DNA of 5,443 nucleotides from Nitrospirota bacterium (lineage in GTDB: Bacteria; Nitrospirota; Nitrospiria; Nitrospirales; UBA8639), in NCBI GenBank assembly GCA_029881175.1, contig JAOUNC010000217.1:1-5443 (forward strand), written 5' to 3'. The notes under the pieces are model-generated. The model made no database searches. It saw only the letters and a program-made list of their open reading frames with translations, and had not been told where the DNA came from. Each line of letters starts with the position of its first letter. Within the stretch, counting starts at the first letter, position 1. This document shows positions 1-5,375 of the stretch, piece after piece. The translations under genes were made by a program, and so were the position numbers.

Positions 1-241
1 ATTGCGCCCAATGAACAAATGATTGGCATCTAGTTGGTCGCCAGGTCTCCAAGGCAATTGAGATTGGTTCCCAGCAAAGGCTTTCGAGGTCGGCTAATTC
101 GTACGTGGAGCCCGGGTCGAGGTACAAGTAGCGCTTGAGGGTTCTTTGTATATGCGGCAAAACGACATTAAAGTATACTTGCTCTCGCGGATCTTTCGGA
201 TTGCTCATAAGTGATGTCGGGTCGATGGTGAGTGTGGCCAT
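1..241 (-). CDS. Sigma-70-like RNA polymerase sigma factor, N-terminal part (runs off left edge)
   Basis: Eighty codons are visible before the window ends; the C-terminus is missing. The frame starts at ATG 241-239, preceded by AAGGA at 252-248 with a 6-nt spacer, a good ribosome binding site. The segment at about residues 21-80 reads like sigma-70 region 2: a helical QVYFNVVLPHIQRTLKRYLY stretch, then ELADLESLCWEPISIALETW followed by RPTRCQSFVHWAQ. The latter matches the family pattern of a DL..(E/C)aw..l..Al..f.P.r...F..yA core-binding helix. If correct, the protein would bind core RNA polymerase and redirect it to element promoters. Regions 2.4 and 4, which would decide the matter, lie outside the window. 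The gene diverges from the tandem-HTH gene, sharing the control region 242-512. Alternatives are an unrelated helical phage protein or a sigma-like replication protein. The reading frame is fairly certain; the family is a moderate call based on pattern only. Confidence 0.5.
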   Translation of the reverse strand, partial: MATLTIDPTSLMSNPKDPREQVYFNVVLPHIQRTLKRYLYLDPGSTYELADLESLCWEPISIALETWRPTRCQSFVHWAQ

Positions 242-341
242 AGGTTTTCCTTACCCTTCTGCGGGTTTCGTTGCGTTGAAATTGTGGAAATGAGTTTTGT
301 GAACGAGGTGAGTATCATCGTGGGTGTGAGGCCCCTGATTA

Positions 342-384
342 ATTATAACGAGAGAAAAGTAGCATAGAAATAATGCCCTTTCAA
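342..384 (-). promoter_or_regulatory. Probable promoter of the sigma-like gene
   Basis: The minus strand carries a perfect -10 hexamer TATAAT at 347-342. The best -35 at 17-bp spacing is the poor TTTCTA at 370-365. A second possibility uses TTGAAA at 384-379 (five of six matches) with 17 bp to TACTTT. Transcription from the first would start near 335 and give a leader of roughly 95 nt before ATG 241. A strong -10 with a weak -35 would fit a promoter needing an activator, but that is inference. Confidence 0.45.
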
Positions 385-411
385 TACAATTAAAAAAATT
401 TATAAATAAAA

Positions 412-432
412 AAAATACTAATTAAGTAATTT
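412..432. promoter_or_regulatory. AT-rich dyad, candidate operator in divergent control region
   Basis: The arms AAAATACT and AGTAATTT are inverted (7 of 8 positions match) around the 5-bp centre AATTA. The dyad lies just upstream of the -35 box at 437-442 and between the two divergent promoters. This is where an autoregulatory operator for the adjacent HTH protein could sit. Positions 381-430 have only 4 G or C in 50 bases, so chance dyads are likely here and confidence is low. Confidence 0.25.
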
Positions 433-436
433 TTCC

Positions 437-465
437 TTGTTTCAAGATTGTTTGTTGAGTATGAT
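437..465 (+). promoter_or_regulatory. Sigma-70-type promoter of the tandem-HTH gene
   Basis: TTGTTT at 437-442 and TATGAT at 460-465 (five of six matches to TATAAT) are separated by exactly 17 bp. Transcription would begin near 472, leaving a leader of about 40 nt to the start codon. The 50 bases upstream are about 92% A+T, which could serve as an UP-like element or promote bending. Confidence 0.55.
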
Positions 466-500
466 TCGGCCAACTTTTGTTGTGGGTGCGAGATGGAGTT

Positions 501-506
501 GAGGAG
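501..506 (+). promoter_or_regulatory. Ribosome binding site deciding the HTH gene start
   Basis: GAGGAG lies 6 nt before the second of two adjacent ATG codons (513-515) but only 3 nt before the first (510-512). The spacing favours initiation at 513, one residue shorter than the longest frame. Confidence 0.5.
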
Positions 507-512
507 TGAATG

Positions 513-1241
513 ATGAGCCGTGGTCCAGAAAAGTGGACAAAAGGGGTTAATTTAGTAGGAGATGTTTTGCGGGCATGGAGGGAATCACAAGATCCCCCTT
601 TGTCTCCGAGGGATGTTGCAGATTTGATGGGGGTCGATATTGGGCATTATCGCTTGCATGAGAGTAGTAATCCACGGCGTTTTCGTGTGGCCCCTGAAAA
701 GTTTTTAAAGGGATGGTTGAATATTATTCCAGATAAGGCGGAGCGTGAATTTTGGCGGGTAGAGGCGTTTGCGGCCAAGATTAAGCAAACAACGGATTCT
801 AAGGTGTTGAATGCGGTGGCTGGAGCGAAGGATTCTGGGTTAGAGCATGTGCAAAATGGCTCTGGATTGCGGGAAGAATTCCGGCTAGAGCTGGATAGAC
901 AGATGAAGATTTGGCGCCCGGGTTTATATCGTCAAATCGACAAAACGTTAAATTTGTCACGATCGATGCTTGAAGACGTTGTTGATGGTCGGTCTGGTTT
1001 ATCTCATATGAAAATTGCCTCTTTAGCGAAATTGGTTGGGTGCAGCCCCCATCAATGGTTGATGATGGCCGGATATCTTCCTGCTAACCTGGAAAAATAC
1101 TTTAAACAAAATCCGATCGTGTTAGATTTTTTAGCCGATATGGATTCCGAGCTTATCGGTGAATTCTTAGAGAGTTTGATGCAAGTGGTAAAGGTTGGAC
1201 AGTCCTCGAAAAAGAAGAAAGTTGATCGCGCGACTTCTTAA
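513..1241 (+). CDS. Tandem helix-turn-helix (XRE-like) DNA-binding regulator
   Basis: The protein is 242 residues long from ATG 513, and one more from ATG 510. Numbered from the longer form, residues 14-52 (NLVGDVLRAWRES, then LSPRDVADLMGVDIGHYRLHE) have the spacing of an XRE/Cro-type HTH. Residues 137-190 form a second HTH-like unit: a run through LYRQIDKTLNLSRSMLEDVVDG, then KIASLAKLVGCSPHQWLMMAGYLP. The ending 'P..WL..AGYLP' is typical of XRE-family regulators. A helical linker (about 75-135) joins them, and the C-terminus ends in a basic KKKK stretch that may add DNA contacts. There is no protease, sensor or ligand-binding domain. It is likely a cytoplasmic repressor or activator acting on the divergent region 242-512 and perhaps on the dyads at 3504-3602. 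Its stop codon overlaps the stop of the convergent operon. That it is an HTH protein is well supported; its targets are inferred. Confidence 0.72.
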   Translation: MSRGPEKWTKGVNLVGDVLRAWRESQDPPLSPRDVADLMGVDIGHYRLHESSNPRRFRVAPEKFLKGWLNIIPDKAEREFWRVEAFAAKIKQTTDSKVLNAVAGAKDSGLEHVQNGSGLREEFRLELDRQMKIWRPGLYRQIDKTLNLSRSMLEDVVDGRSGLSHMKIASLAKLVGCSPHQWLMMAGYLPANLEKYFKQNPIVLDFLADMDSELIGEFLESLMQVVKVGQSSKKKKVDRATS

Positions 1242-2278
1242 GTTTTTATTCCCGCCACGTGTTCTTCAAAAAACGCAAAATTTCCTTGAAGCAGTCCATC
1301 GATCAGTTTTGACGCTCCTTGCACCGTGAGGTCTTGGGTGTATTGCTTGGTTTGTTCTTGAGTCATCTCAGGAAATTCTGTGGCGACGAGCTCACCAATA
1401 AATTGTTGTTGGCGTGGAGTGATGGGTTTCATGCCTTTCATTGGAGGAATATTTGATCCTGGTCCAACCGGGTTGTGAGTTTCGATTGAAGGTTCTTCGG
1501 GTGGATTGATCATGGGGAATTCAGCCTGCGTGGTATGCCATTCCTGTTCAGTGAGGAGTTCGCCCCCGGAGTCCATAGCAGGATTCGTGGCCAGTGGTTC
1601 AGGAATAGTGATGCTGGCGTTTTCGCGTAGGATGTGCTGAGTATGGCTGCGATAAGCGAGGATTTGTTCTTCTGTGGCGGCAAATTCCCAGTCAAAAAGA
1701 TAATGCGTGCCCAGGGAGTTATCGGGGTGACGAAGAAGAGTGGGTTTGCGGTGTAAGGTGACGGGAATCCGGCTCATATGTCCAACTTGTATTTTGAGTT
1801 GGTTGAAAAATGAGAGGGTGTTTTCAATGTTCGAGATACTGCCAGTATCAATTTGATAAATACTGACGGGGCTGATATCCGGCAAGATAACGGATAAGTG
1901 GGCCCGGCGGTGGCAGGTCATTTCCTTTCGCTCGCAGGGGCAGTTTCTTTCTTCCCATCCTCCTGTTTGTGGATTTCGGCGTGAGGCTTTCTTGAGATTG
2001 CCGGTGCATTCCAGAAATGGTCCTTCTCCAAAATCCTTATACGCAAAGGGCATGACCAAATGCTCATCTTCTGCAGGAAACATGACTCGTAGGGAAACGG
2101 GGTTTTTCCCGGTGACCACTTCAACTTCTGGAGGGATGATGAAGTAAGGAGTCTCTTGGGGGTCAATTTTCGAATCATTTTCTGATGCTACTTTGACCCC
2201 CAGTCTGATTTTATCTTTAAAAATAAATCGGCGGCTCGTTGGTTGTCCAATGCCTTCTATGCGTGAGAACCGATGCAT
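1238..2278 (-). CDS. Recombination directionality factor-like (phage gp3-type) Cys-rich DNA-metabolism protein
   Basis: The protein is 346 residues from ATG 2278. The frame stays open upstream to an ATG at 2431, but that extension (PATKKPKVTPLKW...) overlaps the nuclease gene by 134 bp, looks low-complexity and has no family features. ATG 2278 has AAGGAG 5 nt upstream and sits 19 bp after the nuclease stop. Numbered from 2278, residues 20-30 contain KDKIRLGVKV, the 'GkIRLG.K' opening typical of phage recombination-directionality-factor-like proteins. Cysteines C91, C113, C115 and C122 resemble a zinc ribbon, followed by HLSVILPDI and YQIDTGSISNIEN, the family's 'L..ilP...vyqi.TgS..ni' core. 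A low-complexity Pro/Glu linker (about 230-283) precedes residues 286-335 (ITPRQQQFIGELV... LTVQGASKLIDGLL). That tail resembles those of phage single-strand-DNA and recombination proteins. A role as RDF or ssDNA-handling partner of the nuclease is inferred from family and operon. There is no integrase in view. Confidence 0.65.
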   Translation of the reverse strand: MHRFSRIEGIGQPTSRRFIFKDKIRLGVKVASENDSKIDPQETPYFIIPPEVEVVTGKNPVSLRVMFPAEDEHLVMPFAYKDFGEGPFLECTGNLKKASRRNPQTGGWEERNCPCERKEMTCHRRAHLSVILPDISPVSIYQIDTGSISNIENTLSFFNQLKIQVGHMSRIPVTLHRKPTLLRHPDNSLGTHYLFDWEFAATEEQILAYRSHTQHILRENASITIPEPLATNPAMDSGGELLTEQEWHTTQAEFPMINPPEEPSIETHNPVGPGSNIPPMKGMKPITPRQQQFIGELVATEFPEMTQEQTKQYTQDLTVQGASKLIDGLLQGNFAFFEEHVAGIKT

Positions 2279-2283
2279 ACATG

Positions 2284-2289
2284 CTCCTT
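2284..2289 (-). promoter_or_regulatory. Strong ribosome binding site deciding the RDF-like gene start
   Basis: On the minus strand AAGGAG is followed by 5 nt (CATGT) and ATG 2278-2276. It lies between the nuclease stop (TAA 2300-2298) and this ATG, so translation of the second operon gene most likely begins here and not at 2431. Confidence 0.75.
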
Positions 2290-2297
2290 TTTCTGAT

Positions 2298-3437
2298 TTA
2301 TGAGTTAAGTGGAGGAAGAAATTGTTGGTGCCAAGACGTGAGTGGTCGAATGGTGACGCTGGGGGCTGGTGTGGTGCTGCGTTTGAGGGCCACTTCAATG
2401 GTGTCACTTTGGGCTTTTTCGTGGCCGGCATTAAGAAGGTACAGACGAAAATATTGTTTAATTTCCTTTTCTTTCAGTCCCCAATTCTTTAATTCGGTGA
2501 GGACATTGAGGTATTCCTGCCCTAGGGTTGTTTGTTCAGACGTGAGTGTGAGTGGGGCTCGTTGCACACGAAACGCATCGGGTCCCCAACATTCCGGCTG
2601 AAACGAGCAGTGCTGGCAATGGAAATCTTCTGGTTCATAGGGGCGATCCGGTAATGTTTCGTCTCGAATATGGGTCGCGACTGTTTGGAAGCGGGTGAGG
2701 GCTGTTTGAAATAATCCGGTAAATGTGGGCATGGTCTCATCCGGGAATTGGATGTGATGGCCCTCTGAATCAACCGTGGCGTTAACCTTCAGGGTGTCGC
2801 TTAACGTGTCGTAGGTTACGTGAAACTCCAGATAATGAGCGTTGTTTTTGTTTTTGATAAGCAAGATGGCTTGATTGAGGATGGGAATCCATTGTTGTAA
2901 TCCACGGAGATATTGAATGATTTGTATGAAATATTCTGTGGGCCATTCTTTGCCTGTGATGAGTTTGGTGAAAAAGAAATCACCAATCGCCTTATGTTCA
3001 ATCAGGTAATCGTCTAGCCTGGTGAGTTCCATGGTGTTGGTAATCATGCCGTCAATGTGCCCATGGATGTCTTGTGGGTGAATCAATTCTCGACAAGAGG
3101 GGATCGAGCAACGGATGGGAGGTTGGGAGGGATCTACCCATGTCAACGCTCCCGGGATCGTGATGCCCATTTGTTGGCTATGGAGGTGATAGGGAGATCC
3201 TGCCAACCATTGAAAGGTCAGTTCTTCGTGCCACGAACTGTCATCCAGGATCAGTTGAAGATGGCGTTTCACTATGCGTTCCGGGTAATGCCGCCCTCGA
3301 TAGGTTTGTTCTCGGAGACAGGCACCGTTGGAGGGCCGGGGTCGATAGGGGTTGGGTTGTTGGGTCCCATTGGCGATTCTGGTGAGATAATCCTGGCGTT
3401 GAAAATTAGCGAGGTCTGGCAAAATGTCGGCAATCAT
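2298..3437 (-). CDS. Cas4/AddB-type Fe-S cluster PD-(D/E)XK exonuclease
   Basis: The protein is 379 residues from ATG 3437 and is the first gene of a two-gene operon. From that start, the nuclease core shows an N-terminal cysteine in GACLREQTYR (C40), an HEE motif near 70-72 (motif I), GHIDG with D129 (motif II) and IEHK with E147 and K149 (motif III). Next come Q172-I-I-Q-Y176 (the RecB-family QxxxY motif) and C274-x2-C277-x5-C283. One N-terminal cysteine plus a C-terminal CxxCx5C cluster is the 4Fe-4S arrangement of Cas4, AddB and Dna2 nucleases. An extra pair, C110 and C115, may bind zinc. All catalytic residues are present, so it should cut DNA, probably single-stranded ends. There are no cas1 or cas2 genes or CRISPR, so a phage-type recombination or replication role is more likely than spacer acquisition. 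The frame is open to an ATG at 3566, but those 43 codons are mostly repeat DNA. The start at 3437 has AAGGGA 6 nt upstream; ATG 3452 is a poorer alternative. Confidence 0.82.
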   Translation of the reverse strand: MIADILPDLANFQRQDYLTRIANGTQQPNPYRPRPSNGACLREQTYRGRHYPERIVKRHLQLILDDSSWHEELTFQWLAGSPYHLHSQQMGITIPGALTWVDPSQPPIRCSIPSCRELIHPQDIHGHIDGMITNTMELTRLDDYLIEHKAIGDFFFTKLITGKEWPTEYFIQIIQYLRGLQQWIPILNQAILLIKNKNNAHYLEFHVTYDTLSDTLKVNATVDSEGHHIQFPDETMPTFTGLFQTALTRFQTVATHIRDETLPDRPYEPEDFHCQHCSFQPECWGPDAFRVQRAPLTLTSEQTTLGQEYLNVLTELKNWGLKEKEIKQYFRLYLLNAGHEKAQSDTIEVALKRSTTPAPSVTIRPLTSWHQQFLPPLNS

Positions 3438-3443
3438 GCGTTT

Positions 3444-3449
3444 TCCCTT
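3444..3449 (-). promoter_or_regulatory. Ribosome binding site deciding the nuclease start
   Basis: AAGGGA on the minus strand is 6 nt before ATG 3437-3435. Neither ATG 3452 nor ATG 3566 has a recognisable Shine-Dalgarno sequence, so this site favours the shorter protein. Confidence 0.5.
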
Positions 3450-3503
3450 CATTGATATAGGTATGGGTTTTGGGGTGTAAAGTTCACGTCGTGAGTGGTT
3501 CTG

Positions 3504-3602
3504 GCTGACTGGGACTCCAGAGTCCCAATCAGCGGTTTTCGCTGATTGAGACTTTTCCAGTCTCAACCGTCGGTTTTCGCTGATTGGGACTTCAGAGTCT
3601 CA
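3504..3602. repeat. Three tandem 37-38 bp degenerate repeats, each centred on a dyad
   Basis: Units begin with GCTGAYT at 3504, 3541 and 3579 (periods 37 and 38). Each has the form GCTGAYT, then GRGACT, a 4-5 nt loop, AGTCYC and AA. Units 1 and 2 are followed by a CGGTTTTC linker; the third ends after its dyad. Dyads are at 3511-3526 (GGGACT/AGTCCC), 3548-3564 (GAGACT/AGTCTC) and 3586-3601 (GGGACT/AGTCTC). Unit 1 extends to a 13-bp stem, 3504-3516 with 3521-3533, with one mismatch. Both arms change together between units 1 and 2, so the pairing itself seems selected. The block lies between the divergent nuclease and helicase genes, just upstream of the proposed helicase promoter. It could be repeated operators, iterons of an origin or leader-RNA hairpins; sequence alone does not decide. 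Confidence 0.85.
3527..3547. repeat. Perfect inverted repeat AATCAGCG/CGCTGATT between repeat units 1 and 2
   Basis: AATCAGCG at 3527-3534 and CGCTGATT at 3540-3547 are exact reverse complements around the loop GTTTT. The left arm is also part of the long stem of repeat unit 1, so the two stems exclude each other. The copy between units 2 and 3 has lost most of the left arm but holds a small palindrome, AACCG-T-CGGTT, at 3565-3575. Confidence 0.7.
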
Positions 3603-3605
3603 ATG

Positions 3606-3633
3606 TTGGCAATTTTTTCCCGGCCTGTAGATT
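3606..3633 (+). promoter_or_regulatory. Candidate promoter of the helicase gene
   Basis: TTGGCA at 3606-3611 (five of six matches to TTGACA) and TAGATT at 3628-3633 (four of six) are 16 bp apart, immediately downstream of the third repeat unit. An alternative is TTGCTT 3634-3639 with TAGAAT 3659-3664 at a long 19-bp spacing. Transcripts would have leaders of about 55-85 nt. The repeat dyads would then be upstream of the -35 box, a usual place for activator sites. Confidence 0.35.
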
Positions 3634-3690
3634 TTGCTTTATAAATTTTAAAAATTTTTAGAATGAAGGTTTGTAAATATTAAATTGAGC
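3631..3690. other. AT-rich tract (possible DNA-unwinding element or promoter region)
   Basis: Only 10 of 60 bases are G or C, and 2 of the first 30. It directly follows the tandem repeats and precedes the helicase ribosome binding site. Repeats next to an easily melted tract resemble an iteron origin, but promoter DNA also looks like this. No clear DnaA box was seen. Confidence 0.35.
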
Positions 3691-3724
3691 TTTGGATGTT
3701 TCTTGTGTGGAAAAAGGAGGGTGA

Positions 3725-5365
3725 ATGCTTCGGTCCGGGATCGTGACAGACCTGCGATGGATTGGTCGTTCGACGCTCATGCGTGTAGGACGGCAATGCT
3801 GGGTGGAATGTGCTGAGCGAATTCCCTGGTCAGTGTTAGGGCGTCTCGTGGAGGTTCAAGTGATGACGAAGGCACCGGGATCTAAAACGTGGCTAGCTGG
3901 CGGTTATCGTTTACTTCCTTTTCCTAGTGATTGGGATATGGATGGTGACCCCTTGAGCTACGAGAGCATTGAGCGGTGGATTGGTCGTGCAGGATGGGGT
4001 GGTGCGTTTCGTGGTCGTAGGGGGGCGGTTGACGCATGGGTGAAGAGTCAGGCGAATCCATACTTTTTGGTATGGGCGCATGTGCTGCCTTTTAGTGTGG
4101 CTGATGGGCTGTGGCAGATTCAGGGTGGTGATCCTCTGGCCTTATGCCGTGTTCATGCAGGAATCATCGAGGTGTTGCGATTAGCGAGCGAAGATGGCCA
4201 TTCCGGTTTGGTGGTTGATGAAATGAGCAAACGATTACGCGAACGATTATGTCTGGAACATTCAGTGCCGGCGTTAAAGGAAATTCTGTGTTCTGCGCCT
4301 AAGGCTGTGGTTTCTGATGCCGGGTTAGTGCAGTGGGAAGCTGTTCGTCGGATGGAGGAGTTTGTCGTGAATTCGTTGCGTGATGGAAATCAATTGAATT
4401 TGTTGGCTGAAGGTGATCCGGATTTGTTTTGGTTATTACGGTACCGGTTTTCCGTCTTAACTGGTCCGCCAGGGAGTGGGAAAACTCATGTGTTACGGGA
4501 GTTGATTCGTTATTGTGCCGAGAAGGGACTGCGCGTGGGTGTGGCCGCGATGACTGGTAAAGCGGCGTCGTTATTGGGGCCGTCAGCGCAAACATTTCAT
4601 AAGTTGTTGGGGTTTGGTCCGAGTGGTTTTTCGAGTAAAGTTTTGCCGTATGATTTGTTGTTAGTGGATGAATCGTCAATGCTGACTTATCCACAATTGA
4701 GCGCCTTGATGCGGGCAGTGCGTTGTCCTGTCGTTTTCTCTGGTGATCCCAATCAGTTGCCTCCAGTGCAGGGTATTCCGGTGTTTGCGGTGTTATTGTC
4801 TCAATGTCCTGTGCATGATTTAGGAAAAGTGCGAGCACATTTGCCGGTAGCTTCTCCGCTTTCTGTGGCAGACGTTAGTTTTTCTAATTTGAAAGATGTG
4901 CTTCGATATTTGGAATGGATGATGAGGCAATGGCCCGGCAGTCAAGTCCTGTCTCCCTTGCGAAAAGGCATGTTAGGGATGATGGCGTTAAATCAACATC
5001 TTCAATCGTGGATGAATCCATCGGTGCTGACCGTTGGAGGGTTTCGGGTGGATGATCCTGTGATTGGTTGTCAGAAAATTGTTCGTGGAGGTCAGCAGGT
5101 GTGCAAAGGGCAGATGGGACGAGTGTCTGGGTTCTTGGGCTCTGAGGTGGTGGTGCGATTTAAAGATAGGGGTGAAGTTTGTTGTCGGGTTTCTGAAATT
5201 GAGTTGGCCTATTGTTTGACGGTTCATTTAGCTCAAGGGAGTCGGTTTTCTCGTGTGATTGCAGTCGTGCCGACTCGGCTGGCTCCTGAATTTGTTCAAG
5301 ATTCGACCATGCAGTTGGTGCTTCGTTCCAGGCACTCGCAGCAAGCGGTGTGTCTTACCTACTAA
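3725..5365 (+). CDS. RecD2-like superfamily 1B DNA helicase (compact, 546 aa)
   Basis: An ATP-dependent 5'-3' DNA translocase by family. Residues 1-65 may form an N-terminal OB-like domain. Residues 80-215 match the RecD2 helical domain: tandem HhH-like segments, NPYFL at 111-115, AD at 126-127, EDGHSGLVVDEM at 156-167 and a helix beginning E205. The helicase core follows: GPPGSGKT 247-254 (Walker A), TGKAASLL 277-284 and AQTFHKLLGF 288-297 (Ia), DESSM 315-319 (Walker B), GDPNQLPPV 340-348 (III), QVLSPLRKGMLG 407-418, an SH3-like stretch 437-490, TVHLAQGS 499-506 (V), and R534/R536 near the end (VI). ATP-binding and hydrolysis residues are intact. Oddities are the usual 'fRQ' of motif IV (LGKVRAH 366-372), HLAQG for HKSQG, and a reduced YTAvTRAr motif. 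It is shorter than typical RecD2 (about 700-800 aa). The start at ATG 3725 follows AAGGAGG (3714-3720) by 4 nt. It is divergent from the nuclease gene. Confidence 0.9.
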   Translation: MLRSGIVTDLRWIGRSTLMRVGRQCWVECAERIPWSVLGRLVEVQVMTKAPGSKTWLAGGYRLLPFPSDWDMDGDPLSYESIERWIGRAGWGGAFRGRRGAVDAWVKSQANPYFLVWAHVLPFSVADGLWQIQGGDPLALCRVHAGIIEVLRLASEDGHSGLVVDEMSKRLRERLCLEHSVPALKEILCSAPKAVVSDAGLVQWEAVRRMEEFVVNSLRDGNQLNLLAEGDPDLFWLLRYRFSVLTGPPGSGKTHVLRELIRYCAEKGLRVGVAAMTGKAASLLGPSAQTFHKLLGFGPSGFSSKVLPYDLLLVDESSMLTYPQLSALMRAVRCPVVFSGDPNQLPPVQGIPVFAVLLSQCPVHDLGKVRAHLPVASPLSVADVSFSNLKDVLRYLEWMMRQWPGSQVLSPLRKGMLGMMALNQHLQSWMNPSVLTVGGFRVDDPVIGCQKIVRGGQQVCKGQMGRVSGFLGSEVVVRFKDRGEVCCRVSEIELAYCLTVHLAQGSRFSRVIAVVPTRLAPEFVQDSTMQLVLRSRHSQQAVCLTY

Positions 5366-5375
5366 AATTTTCATC

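Noticed and set aside
290..367. 25-codon plus-strand ORF (MSFVNEV...) in the left control region
   Set aside because: The ribosome binding site is weak, it is very short, and it lies across the proposed leader and -10 of the sigma-like gene.
2239..2601. 120-residue plus-strand open frame across the nuclease/RDF-like junction
   Set aside because: It is antisense to two better supported genes and has no domain pattern.
3057..3455. 132-residue plus-strand open frame antisense to the nuclease
   Set aside because: It overlaps the conserved nuclease motifs on the other strand and shows no motif of its own.
3454..3481. Minus-strand promoter TTTACA-16-TATATC for the nuclease operon
   Set aside because: It would start transcription near 3447, inside the ribosome binding site at 3449-3444, so it cannot serve the preferred start.
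3504..3533. Rho-independent terminator
   Set aside because: The stem is strong but is not followed by a T-run on either strand; the next bases continue the repeat.
3504..3602. Short CRISPR array
   Set aside because: Conserved sequence fills nearly the whole 37-38 bp period, so there are no unique spacers; no cas1 or cas2 is present, although the nuclease is Cas4-like.
4299..4838. 179-residue open frame on the minus strand inside the helicase gene
   Set aside because: It is antisense to the intact ATPase core, rich in Thr/Pro/His/Asn as expected from reading the complement of a G+T-rich strand, and shows no family motif.
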